Source: Ectocarpus siliculosus (lineage: Eukaryota > Sar > Phaeophyceae > Ectocarpales > Ectocarpaceae). From it: a DNA stretch of 64,000 nucleotides. The position numbers were made by a program, and so were the translations under genes. Shown here in pieces: positions 32,781 through 43,040 of the stretch. How positions within the stretch are numbered: position 1 is the stretch's first letter; each line of letters begins with the position of its first letter. The notes beneath the pieces were generated by a model. That model did not search any database. It had not been told where the DNA came from and saw only the letters and a program-made list of their open reading frames with translations. The stretch is taken from assembly GCA_000310025.1 (NCBI GenBank), contig FN649737.1, forward strand, positions 408,180 through 472,179, read 5' to 3'.

Positions 32781-33563
32781 CTACTTCTCAGATCTCGAGC
32801 CTAGAGCAAAATTACGATGAACTTCAAAAAGATCTCTCGGCAGCGCCTTCGTCAGGATGTCCGCATGCTGTCTTTCGCTAGCGACATGACTGATTTCCAA
32901 CACTCCCTCTTCTGTCAAATTCCTAAGGAAATGGTGCCTCACGTCAATGTGCTTACTGTTACACGAACTAAGTGGATTCTCAGCAAGTGCAATCGCACCC
33001 TCGTTATCCTCGCGTACCTGGATCTTACCAAGCTTCTCACTAGGCCTCAAGAACTCGAGCATTCCATTGACAAACAGAGCCTCTTTCACACCGTCACCCA
33101 TCGCAACATACTCTGCTTCAGTTGTTGAAAGTGTGACACATTTCTGCGTCCTAGAAATCCAAGCAACAAGACAGTCAGCTACAAGAACTAGTGCTCCCGA
33201 AACTGATCTACGGTCAGTGGCCTTACTGGCGAAGTCTGCGTCTACGTACACCAACGTGCCTACGTCTACCATAGTGTCCTGCTTGTACTTCAAAGTTAGA
33301 TGTGCCGTCTCCAGAAGATAATTCAGAATCTTCTGGGCCGCCTTCCAGTGGCTCTTCTTTGGCTCGTGAGAGTGCCTCGCCACCGCCCGCACAGCATTTG
33401 AGATGTCGGGCCTTGTCTGGTTGGCGATCCACATCAGGCTCCCCACCACCTCTCGGAACGGCACATCCCCTGCCGCCTCATCCTCCATCACGGACCTGTA
33501 ATCACTTAACAGGGGAAGCAGGGATCGAGCTGGTGCGACAAACATTGAATCTCTCGAGAACAC
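32781..33563 (-). pseudogene. copia RNase H and end of reverse transcriptase
   Basis: The frame carries the end of the reverse transcriptase (EVVGSLMWIANQTRPDISNA) and the RNase H domain. Visible RNase H residues include VYVDADFAS, the SVSGALVLV stretch, LSTTEAEYVAM and the ENEGAIALAE-like EDNEGAIAL. The C-terminus reads HIDVRHHFLR and HADILTKAL, typical of copia polyproteins. The frame is offset from the preceding segment by what looks like a 2-nt insertion near 33565, within the stretch after MSQESYIR. Confidence 0.85.
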
Positions 33564-33876
33564 TCACTCCTGATGTAACTCTCTTGAGACATCTCAATCG
33601 TACCAGCCTTGCGGTCGCGAACGAATGCGCAACCAAGAAAGAACTTGACCTCGCCCAAATTCTTCGTGGGGGGAGAGTCACCTAGCGGTTCCACAACCAT
33701 CTTGGCAAGCCTCTCAATTCCTGCATACAGAATGCCATCCACATGAATCGCAATCATACCCAACACCTCGTCTCCCATCATGAAACGAAGAACGCAGGGG
33801 TCAGACAGAGACTGTTCGAAACCAATCCTCTTCAGGTCCGACACAAGTCTCTTGTGAAATGTTCTAGATGCCTGTC
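33506..33876 (-). pseudogene. copia reverse transcriptase, catalytic palm with D-to-G change
   Basis: The segment contains FEQSLSDPCVL and IAIHVDGILYAG. Copia reverse transcriptases have a conserved VDD here, with both Asp residues needed for metal binding. The codon at 33734-33736 is GGC (Gly) in place of an Asp codon. The junction with the upstream half lacks about 4 nt: DKSL is followed directly by GLRQA without the usual Tyr, and a stop appears in the upstream frame at 33877. Confidence 0.8.
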
Positions 33877-34320
33877 TCAGTCCAAACTCTTGTCTAAACG
33901 GACTACCTTTCCTGTCATCGACTCACAGCCAGGAGGCAACTTCATGAACACCTCGTGATCCAATTCCGACTGAACAAACGCTTGCTCAATGTTAAAGTGA
34001 AGAAATTCCAAATCATACTTGCACGCCAATGCTACCAACAAACGAATCGATGCAGCATTTGCAGTAGGCGAGAAAGTCTCAAGATAATCCACACCATGCT
34101 TCTGCTTGAAGCCCTTCGCTACAAGCCTAGCCTTGGCCTTCACTATCTTGCCTGTTTCATCTGCTTTCCATTTGTAGACCCATCTAGCATCTATCACGTT
34201 ACAGCCTATCGGAGCCTTTACTGCTAACGCAAACGTTCCTGCTCTTAACAAGCCTTCAAATTCTACAGACATGGCTTCGTCCCAAATCGTGGAATACTTT
34301 GATTGGCGGGCTTCTTGATA
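33877..34320 (-). pseudogene. copia reverse transcriptase, N-terminal half
   Basis: Contains NVIDARWVYKWKADETG, KARLVAKGFKQKHGVDY, ETFSPTANAASIR and FLHFNIEQAFVQSELDHEVF (first catalytic Asp replaced by Asn in FNIEQAF; copia relatives have DV.TAF). The frame is offset by one or two bases from the integrase frame upstream, which ends at a TAG near 34322. Confidence 0.82.
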
Positions 34321-34321
34321 G

Positions 34322-36196
34322 CTACCCGGTTCTGACTCTACATCTAATTAGTACTTTCGGCAATTCCATTGCATCAGATGCTCTCTGTTCGACTAAGAGT
34401 GCCAATATTATTTCTGATGCGGAGATGGGTCCTAGAGTGGCCATGAGGCCGGGTACGCTCTGCTGATTTACTGCCCGAGTTTCCGCACGGGTTCTGCCTT
34501 CTCTGACCTCAACATTCTCATTCATAGCAGTGTTGTAACTAGCAAGCTCATGCCGCGCACGACGATTGGATGGTACGTGCGTAGCAGGGGGAAATGCCTC
34601 CGATTGTACCTCCTGCCCTCCCGGCTCAACCAACTCTTCATCCAAACCTTCCTGACTCTCCGACTCTACCTCCTGCCCTCCCGGACCCGCCGATTCTGTC
34701 TGCCCTGTCTCCGGCCCTCCCTGCCCTCCCTCATCGGAGAACTCGTCTGCTGGAGAAGACACAGGGGGAGCTGCGCTACTAGGGGAATTAATCGCGGGCG
34801 AAGATGGCATAGAGGGGGGTTGACCTACACTGCCTGCATCAACACTGCCAACCTCATCGATTGTTCCACCAGAGATATCACGTCGCAAAAGAATGTGGGG
34901 AACTCCTCTCCCTAAAAGCGGCCATACCTCAGCTTCTATATCGTCGTCACGTTCCTCCCCTCCCTGCTCTGCAACCTCTATCGGCAAGAGAGACGGTTGC
35001 GGTGGAGGGAGCTGTGACGGCAACGCTTCCCATGTCACATTCCTCGTTTCCTGAATAGTTCCAGCCCTCGTAAGTACTCTATGACAGTCACGCGGGTGGT
35101 CTCTCGAAGGACCGACATAAAAGCAAGCCTCACCCTTCGGTAGCAGCTTAGACGGACGCTGCCACCTACAGTACGCCGGTTTCAAAAACGGATACGGTCT
35201 AGCATGACTAGCTTCACCATGCCACATCTCATACGGTGACTTACTGTCGGGGTTAGCGGAACAAGCTGTGTGGTTAATTGCTTCGCAAGCCCAATGCATC
35301 GCCTCAGCCCATAGTCTATCAGTCTTAGGTAATTGCACATGCCCAAACAAAACTTTTGCCTGATTACGAACAGCCATTGCCGCCGCCTCAATCAATCCCA
35401 AACCACGCTCTGCAACACCGTTGTATTGGGGACTGTAAGCCGGGGTGAACTCTTGCTTAATCAAGAGCTCGTTGCACACGGACGCAAATTCTCCTCCGAC
35501 AAACTCCCCCCCATTGTCAGATCTAACAATCTCAACCAATGATGGGATACCATCAGCACGCACACTTGCAAGGAAACTCCGGAAAGCACTCGCAGCGTCT
35601 GATTCACTTTTCAGGAAATACATCCATGTCCGTCTTGTGAAATCATCCTTCACTATCATGGGGTAATGTTTACCCCCTACGGACGCAACGTCCTTCCGCC
35701 CTCCCAGGTCAACAAAAACTCTGCCCAACTTTTTGTCTGATCTGCATTTTGTTTCATGAGCAATCCCTTTCTTGAATGCCTTCGACATCGAACATCCCGT
35801 ACAAGCATGCATTTTACCGGTCAACTCGATACCTAGTCGCTTTGCAGTTGTACGAAGCAATCCCTCATGCGAATGAGCATAAATGTTATGAAACTCGTTC
35901 ACATCCATCTTAGATTCATGCTTGGGGTTCGAAGGAGTGAGGGCAGTTAACACCGAACCAACAGATTTATCTTCAAGACGATACGCAGTCTTAATTAGCA
36001 TGCCATCGAAGCTCTGAAAAATAGTATGTCCGTCGAAAACAGTCATCACACCATCAGGACCACCAAGCAAGGTAATTCCATGACTCACCACCAATCTGCG
36101 CTGGGAGAAAAGAGGTGATATCCCAAGTTGGGAGATTACAATACATGCTCCAACTCTACAGAAACTCAAATCAGCAGTCACAAACACCAACTCCAA
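34322..36196 (-). pseudogene. copia integrase region with HHCC and DDE motifs
   Basis: This is a 624-codon frame. It opens with a segment normally found after the protease, then the zinc-binding H...H...C..C set (FHNIYAHSHEGLL, CTGCSMSK). The DDE catalytic core follows: Asp in VFVDLGG, Asp in VRSDNGGEF, Glu in YNGVAERGLG. A long Pro/Glu/Gly-rich linker leads towards reverse transcriptase. The protease active-site triad (D-S/T-G) and the CCHC knuckle of gag are not visible upstream, which implies an internal deletion around 36196. Confidence 0.88.
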
Positions 36197-37358
36197 GGTT
36201 CCAGACAGTGCTCTGGCTCAAGGGTAGAAAGTGATCTTTCAACACTCGAAATGCCTTGCTGGGGAAACCTGCATGCCTAGCCATGGTTTTGAGAGAGTTC
36301 TTCAAACAGTCGAACAAAATCCACCTTGATATCTCAGTCTGGCACAGCACACCCATGTATGTTGTATCCTTTCTCTACCCAGGGGGTCAGATCGAATTCA
36401 ATGCTTGCAATCGAAATCTCTACATGTAGCACAGAAACAAAAGCCTCATACAGATTATTGTTGTGGGCACTCAGTAGAAACAATTGTGACCACGACGGAT
36501 ATGACACGTCCGTCCCGTCAAAAACAGAAGCTTTGGGAACTTTGAAAAGGACTCCTACCCAAGTTTTCTCCTGTGTTATTAATGCCGACCCCAGGAATAT
36601 ATGTGTTTCCACTGGCGACACATCCCCACCACTCACTCGATGGAGTAGATGGGGGCGGAATGGAAGACTGGCTACCTAAAGCCCCACTAACCATTCCCGG
36701 AATGGAAGACTGACTATCCACCTAAAGTCCCACTAACCATTCCCGAACCGAAAGACTGGCTACTACCCGAAGCCCCACTAACAGTTCCAATCGAACCAAA
36801 GCTTGCAGCACCAGCAGAGGGACGATTTACAGCAGATGCATGAGGGTTCAAGTCTGAGTCTAGAAGACTACTACTCCCAACTCTCACGCTGGACATGCCA
36901 AGGACTTGGGCACTGCTGCCCTTACCTCCCGCAGTCCTGCCAGTAGCATCTACAGGATGCCAACCGGCGTCGGTTCCGCCGCTGGCTCTACCACCAGCAG
37001 AGGAACGACAAACAACAATTGCACGAAGGTTCAAGCCTGAGTCTGCAAGACTACTACTCCCAACCCACATGCTGGACATGCCAAAGCCTTGGACACTACT
37101 GTCCGTACCTCCCACAGTCCTGCCAGTGACATCCGATTGATGCACACCAGCATACTCTGTTCCGCCGCTTCCCGGCGCAGCAGCAAATGAAACAGAGGAC
37201 TCCACCTGATCACCTCGTTGCCCAACAAGCGACTTGATTATGCTCGTGAGCTGGGACAACAGTGTCTCAATCGAATCCAGTCTCTCACCACCAATAACAT
37301 CCCGCGAATCACCCGGAGGTGGGTAATCCACATGATCCCCAGCAGGCCCACTCATCAC
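36171..37358 (-). pseudogene. copia gag, fragmented
   Basis: The 5' part (36714-37358) begins MMSGPAGDHVDYPPPGDSRD and has a short coiled-coil stretch (RLDSIETLLSQLTSIIKSL). It then has two tandem ~60-residue Ser/Gly-rich repeats, GMSSMWVGSSSLADSGLN and GMSSVRVGSSSLLDSDLN. Short ~45 bp tandem repeats near 36655-36785 disturb the frame. The conserved gag core (KASVFDGTDVSYPSWSQLF) is in 36334-36636, and a further helical piece (SRWILFDCLKNSLKTMARHA) in 36171-36356. The frames do not join without indels. Confidence 0.75.
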
Positions 37359-37442
37359 GAAGCAAGGTGATCAATCTTCCTCCGTTCAGTCTTGACGTAC
37401 AGTCCAAGGGGACAAGCAGCAGTCGACTGGTTCGCTATAGCG

Positions 37443-37875
37443 TGTTGGTAAACTCGTGGCTTCTGGGGAAAAGATGTTGTATTGATGAGACCTTGGACCA
37501 GGAGAACAGGTCAAAAGGTGGAGTGAGCAAGGGTGGGGCGAGCACCGCAGCGCCGCAGCACCACCCGTCGCTCGACCAACGGACGAAAGCAGAACACAAT
37601 ATCGGAACACAATAATATCGGAACACAACGACTCAACAGGGGCCAACGTACTTCACAACGTACCATGAATCCTCTGGTTGATGCACTATCCATAAAGAAT
37701 ACACTCGGGGAAATGCACCATCCACGAGGAGCATTCCTACAGAACGTTCCTTGCTGTTCTGATAATATGTGGCTACTCAGCGATCTGCAACATCGACAGT
37801 CCCTCAATTCAAACTGTCCAATCATATTGTGCTACGTTACTCTGTCGACACACACAGCAGCAACTATCACGAACA
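37443..37875 (-). repeat. 5' LTR of copia element
   Basis: A 433 bp repeat, 16 bp longer than the other LTR through a tandem duplication (ATCGGAACACAATAAT) near 37602-37620. Confidence 0.92.
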
Positions 37876-37880
37876 CCGGG

Positions 37881-38955
37881 AACGTTCTGGGAACCAAATA
37901 CCGTTCTGTAAGACCAAAAGCACTGTTTGTTCCGGAAACGTTCCGGGAACCTTTCTCATCTTCTTACTCTGGACTTTTCCCTAGAACATTCCTGAGAACC
38001 GTTCCGTTCTAGGAAAGTATGCCCGATCTAGGAAACATACGAACCGTTGGTTACGGAATCTACCGCGTGGATCGTTCTAGATACATACATACCTGTCCCG
38101 AAATATCGTTCGTCAAGTTGAATTTACTTCCTTGATAGCTTATTGTACCGCGTTTAGTGTGCGTTATCAGGTATAATACTGAAACTGGTGTAGTTTTGTG
38201 CTCCTACTGAAATCGCTCATGATGTATGTGACATCGCATACTACTGTGTTGTACTCAAGAGATTACGAATAACAGCAGTCTTTATCAGTTGATACCACCA
38301 CATCCCGTTCGACTGTGGGTACATCTCGAATGGGTAGTCTTTCTGTGTGTGTTTTTTATTATTGATATTTTTAACAACCTCTGCCAGTAACGTATCTATC
38401 TCAGCTTACCCGTACCGTATTCTGAACACGCACGTGTGATTGGTTGACGTTGCTGAATGCCAGGTGTGCCTGATTCCATGATTTCCCGAGGATGGGCGCG
38501 CACACCCGCCCCATCCTCACTCTGTCTCTCCTCTGGTTTTCTCTCTGCATTCTTTCCCGTCTCCACTCTGATCAAGCAACTACAATTAGTTCCACCAATC
38601 CATCTTCTTCTCCTTCGGACCTCGTGGGTACGCAGAGCCAAAGCCTCTCGCACTACACAACTCCAAGTCCAGCGGTCAACAAGAAGTAAGTGAGTTCGCC
38701 GCCGCGCATGCAGCTACATACAGGTTTTTTCGAACAGGTTCACACGCAGCCTTGCGTTGCGCGCTCTGCTTGTTTTCATCAGCGGTCATTGCTGCATACA
38801 TACGTAAGTAGGGTTCTGCTCGCGAGACACGCTGCGGAGAGAGAACGCGCCAACTCAAGACGAAAAAAAAACGATACATAGACTATACGGGATTATTATG
38901 GTCACAAGCATACAAACAGATCTATCTGCTGGACTTTTGACGGGCTGCTTTTGAC
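37881..38955. other. no gene recognised
   Basis: 37876-38020 has several (T)TCCGG(G/A)AAC and GTTC(T/C)(A/G)GGAA runs, the sequence into which the copia element inserted; the left flank (32262-32279) is of the same kind. The rest shows no conserved frame. Confidence 0.35.
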
Positions 38956-39310
38956 TTGTGAAACTCCAGGTGTGGGGCACACGTTGTTGGTCGTCGGCAG
39001 ATTTGGTGGAACTAAAGCAAAAAGGAGACACTTCAGGGTAGGTTCGACCATGAGCTCTGCACCTGCTCCTACTCAGGCGTCAGCGGGTGAACCAGGTTTG
39101 TCCAACGCCACCAGCGGGTCGCAAGTGGTCATCATCTTGGACCATTTCTCGGAACATTCCTTGGGTACATACTGCTGTGCAGCTCGTGCACAGCCTACAT
39201 TATTATCAAGCGTTGCACAGCGACCTAGCCCTTGGCCCCTCTTGCTCCCCACGGCTTGCCGCGGCCTTGCCGCACGCTCTACACGCTCACCACTGTACGT
39301 ACAGTGACCT
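38956..39310 (+). repeat. B repeat fragment with small ORF
   Basis: Resembles 10.56-10.77 and 25.48-25.70 kb. The frame from the ATG at 39050 starts MSSAPAPTQASAGEPGLSN and runs 85 codons to 39307, but diverges from the 25 kb ORF after about 18 residues. Confidence 0.5.
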
Positions 39311-39402
39311 ACCGCTTACCAAACCAACCTCTGGGTCAGTCAGTCCTGTACCTACAGTGACCTACCGCTTACCAAGCCATACCTTTGGGTCAGTCAGTTG
39401 TT
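39296..39402 (+). repeat. ~55 bp tandem duplication
   Basis: TACAGTGACCTACCGCTTAC followed by a CAAACCAACCT/CAAGCCATACC variant and CTGGGTCAGTCAGT occurs twice in a row. Confidence 0.8.
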
Positions 39403-39629
39403 GGGCTGGGGATAGGGATGATAACGGTGCGAAAAAACTGCCGAACAGCCTGGGTTCGATCCAGGGAGGATTCAGTGTTGTATCTGTTCCTCCTCCGCCA
39501 CACCGACCAACTTACAAGAAGAACTCAAACAAATGAGACCGGATTCAGTGGCACGAAAATTGAGGGAACGGGCCGTTAGTCTTGTGCCTCGCGGTTCTTC
39601 CAGGTGAACACAAAGGATTTTTTTTAATA

Positions 39630-40642
39630 GACAGTTTCGGAACCAAAAAAAAAGCTGAAATAAGGAAAAATATTTTGAGTTAAGCCATCGTTCTGAGGAT
39701 CGTTCCTATCAGTCTCGCCAGAACCCAAGATAAGGGGTAAATAATCAGATTTAACAGCGCGGAGGGAGGCTCGTTTTGTGGAAAATTTTGCCAACTTTTC
39801 GATTTAGCAGCTTTCTTTGAAATAACACATCAGGCACCACACACAACACATCATCAGGCACCACCCACACGCACACACACAGTCTGCAAGGGCATATCCA
39901 GCGGCCGCCCAAATAAAACCCAGCGCCCAGCGCAAAGGCCCTGGAGTTGGCGCGCCACCAACACAGAAAGGGGGAGGCTGCACGGTCAGAAAACCAAGTT
40001 GGGGTTGGTTGTTGCGCGGCTCTAGGTCAGCAACACGCGCCCGTCACACATAGGTTGAAGCAAGGGGGAGAAAGAGCGCCGGAACGAACCGCGGCAACCG
40101 ACGACGTAGAGGAGGTGGCAGCACCGTCAGCAAAGGGCAGAGAGGAGGAAGAGCACGCAGTTGTCTTCTGGTGACGCGCCGCAAGAGTATTCTCTGCTTC
40201 TACTTGAGAGAGCGTGTTTGACTTCGATGTGCCCCCGCCCCCAAAAAAACACCCTCTCCCCAACGCTTGAAATGCGATACACAGCACTTCGTACAGGACT
40301 GCCGGGCAGTATGTATGTGTACTTCCTGTCGCTGTTCTGGTGCGAGTTCGTGTGCTGGGGTTGAGGGGGCAACACAGACACGCACACGCATGCATGCACG
40401 CACACTCAACAGCAGTGGGAGCGCGGTGATCAGGGTGCAGCTGTCACGCAGCGCACCACCACAAAAAACAGCAGTACCTGCGAACAGGGGAAGTTCGTTG
40501 GGTGACTGTCGTCCCACAGCCAATCACATGAAACCGCCTTAAATCGGAAAATATTCGCCTGCAGGAAGTTTCCAGGAAACTTTCTTATCTCAAAATCTGT
40601 TTCCTTATCTCAGCAAATTTGGAGCCCCAGTCCGAAACTGTG
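39630..40642. mobile_element. terminal-inverted-repeat element with TAATA flanks
   Basis: The left end GACAGTTTCGGA and the reverse of the right end (CACAGTTTCGGA) match. Both continue to a shared GCTGA(A/G)ATAAGGAAA and TTTTGAG(T/A)TAAG, so the inverted repeats span about 60 bp with indels. TAATA occurs at 39625-39629 and 40643-40647, a plausible target duplication. The interior has no transposase that I recognise; frames reach 122 codons. Superfamily not assigned. Confidence 0.6.
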
Positions 40643-40765
40643 TAATATATCGCGGGAACATATGGATGGGAGCAAAACAACCAAGGCACAAGTTTAGTCT
40701 AGGCCTTCTAATCCAAAATCGGGGTCCGGGTGATTTTGGGGGGGAGTCAAATGTTTTTCTTTTGT

Positions 40766-41283
40766 TCAAAGGGGGTTCGTGAAACGCAAGGCTTGATGCA
40801 CCGCTCGAAACTGGGTTAAGGCCAGATCAGGGGGTGTAATTTACCGTATATGGTACTTCAATAGGGAATTTAGTATGGTATACTATAACCTATGTATTTA
40901 TTGTATAGGATTTGTACGGCTTCATATTTTGATGTGATGCTCTATTGTAATCTACATACTCCACACGGTCACACACAGACAGACAGCATGCAGCAGCCGT
41001 ACGAACATTTTGGCGGGAGCGGTAGGTAGGAGGAGTGGACTGGGCGGAGACCGGAACCAAGGGTTTTATAATCTCAAAGACAACTAACAACAAGACTTCA
41101 AGCTATAGATGGGGGTTTTATGGTGCGATACTACAGCCTATCTATGCAATATAGAATGAAACTATTTATCACCACACAATATCCTATAGAACGCGCCTTG
41201 AACAAACTTAACCGCCCGAAAAAGAGGGGGGGGGGTCAGCAATACATCAGATCAAAAGGCTTGCGTTTCACGAGCCCCCTTGC
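40766..41283. mobile_element. possible short inverted-repeat element
   Basis: AAGGGGGTTCGTGAAACGCA near the left end is matched in reverse at 41250-41283 (GGGGGCTCGTGAAACGCAAG). No clear target duplication is seen. The interior is AT-rich with TATAC/GTATA runs and no frame of note. Confidence 0.4.
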
Positions 41284-41404
41284 ATGATTGCCTAAGGGGC
41301 ACCATGGATAGAATATCCCCAGCGGTAGGGAGGGTATTGACTTACGTTCTTTCGTGAACGAAGCCCCAATACGAATTCCTATATAATACTTCAAGAGGCG
41401 CACT

Positions 41405-41640
41405 GACTTGTGGTCTAGTGGTCATCGTGCTTCTCAACAAAAGTTGTGTGTGGGGTTCGAATCTCTCCTTGAGCATTTTATCCTTCGAGGATTTTACTTG
41501 CGTCCTACGTGTTCGTGGCTCGAAAGAAAGCTTGACGGACTCGAGCATGAACTTTTGTAAAAGAGGCACGATGACCACTAGACTACTAGTAGGCGCTGAC
41601 TGTTGGTCTAGTGGTCATCGTGCTTCTCAACACTACTTGA
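41405..41640. repeat. tRNA-like sequence in direct and inverted copies
   Basis: 41411-41480 has an A-box-like TGGTCTAGTGG and, about 50 bp on, a B-box-like GGTTCGAATCT, the internal promoter elements of tRNA genes and tRNA-derived SINEs. The candidate acceptor stem does not pair, so it is not a sound tRNA. The words GTCTAGTGGTCATCGTGC recur reversed at 41567-41585 and forward at 41611-41628, with AACAAAAGTT/AACTTTTGT completing an inverted pair. Confidence 0.5.
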
Positions 41641-41849
41641 AAACTGAAATTGAAATTGCCCTCCCGGGGGTGAGGGAGGGGGTGGCCTTACTAGTTGTCC
41701 GGAATTTTTCAGATAGACCCTTGGAGGCATCTCCGACCCGAATCGAGAACTCGACCTGCCGTCCTGTAGACCCTATAATCGCGGCGTATCCCATGCGACA
41801 AAGAATTATAGGGTACTCTCGTTGATGCAGTCGCCTTCCGTTTCTCGAT

Positions 41850-43040
41850 CTCGTGAAAGAAATCGCCAAGGTTGAGGAGACACAACAACAGCAGAAGTCT
41901 CCGTTCGTTGTCCTTACAAGCTGCATGTTTTCCACAACGAACGACAGTCACGCAAGGGATGCTTCTCCTTCGAACCTCTGCATTGGGGATCGGAAGTCCG
42001 TGACTCCCTCTTTTACGATGGTGTAGGGCCCGTGCCCGGCCTCTTGTAGATATGCTCATATTACACACGCTCATGTTAGGGTCGAATTGCCCCTCCTGAC
42101 ACGTTAGTTGTTTGTGTGGGATGATGCCATTGCAGGCGGCCGAATACCTCTAGACAAAGGAGCTTCGTTCACAGAACCACGTCCTCGCTCGTCGTTTTCA
42201 CTTCGAGATGGAGGTGCCGCATGTTTAGCACTGGCCACACACGAAACTGTATATGATTATCCAACCGACAGTCAGTTGTGCTATTCCGTTTGCGGGTGGT
42301 CACAGCTCCTGTCTCTTGTGCGCTACCACAGCCAAAAACGTTGAGCCATCCTTTGAAGGAGAAAAATGTGGGGTGTGGCGGCCGTTTCGGGTTGGTTCGA
42401 CGTATATAGACTGTATAGTCTAAGCTTGCAGAAACAAGTCTGACGGTTGCACACGCGGATCATTTGCTAGCACATGCGCTACAACCCCACATGAAAATAC
42501 TACGCCGTTTGACCGGTCACGTCAGAAAAGAGGGTGCTCGCCGTGTGCCCAACCAAACGAAACCAGACGAAGTAAGGGTGAGGAAACAATATACCACCGT
42601 AGAATTCATCGCCAGGTCTCGTGGTTGAGAAAGATGTCAAGTGGCTGGCTACCCGTTTGTCCTTGCGTTGCTGCTCACGCACACCACCCTCACACCGAGC
42701 TAGTAACTACTCTGCCAACTGTGCAGCCCTTTCTCATGCCTCCGAAGTATGACCCTTGTTCCTGAAGACCACCTTTTTCTGCCCGGCGGCGAGGTTCATG
42801 GCGCCTACAGAACCTATCTAGGCAGCACTTGGGTTCAACAAAGTGCGTGCTGGCCGCATATTCTCGGGAACTAACTGTTGTGCCTCGAAGATACCCCAGC
42901 TTATGCTTGGACTACACATGTATGTGGTAGGTAGGACCTTGATGGGGCTCCGGGTGGACTTGCTGCTCTACGTGTTGTGCTCTCGTTGTTGACACGCCTT
43001 TTCCGCTTTCGCGTACGCGTAGGATGCCTTTCTACCTCAG
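41850..43040 (+). repeat. R/U segments before G copy 6
   Basis: The left part matches 27.38-27.72 kb. The U core (ACTTCGAGATGGAGG...GCGGGTGGTCACAGC...CTACCACAGCC) lies near 42200-42335, and a run related to ACCAAACGAAACCAGA near 42552. No open frame is shared with sister copies. Confidence 0.5.

Larger units (their letters stand above)
32280..37875 (-). mobile_element. Ty1/copia-type LTR retrotransposon, inactive
   Basis: The element reads right to left. LTRs at 37443-37875 (5') and 32280-32696 (3') start TGTTCGTGATAG and end TTTACCAACA. They enclose gag, integrase, reverse transcriptase and RNase H in the copia order. A 5-bp target duplication CCGGG lies at 32275-32279 and 37876-37880. A polypurine tract (CCAAGGGAGGG) abuts the 3' LTR. 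The two LTRs look identical except for a 16-bp tandem duplication in the 5' one, so insertion was recent. Even so, pol has at least three frameshifts and a substitution in the catalytic motif of reverse transcriptase, and the zinc-knuckle and protease region is missing. The copy cannot be autonomous and was probably mobilised in trans, unless the lesions arose afterwards or are assembly errors. Confidence 0.93.

Noticed and set aside
37435-37470. Primer-binding site of the copia element
   Set aside because: The bases just inside the 5' LTR (CGCTATAGCGAACCAG) did not match a tRNA 3' end that I could name with confidence.
41411-41480. A functional tRNA gene
   Set aside because: A- and B-box words are present, but the acceptor stem arms do not pair and no clean anticodon arm forms.
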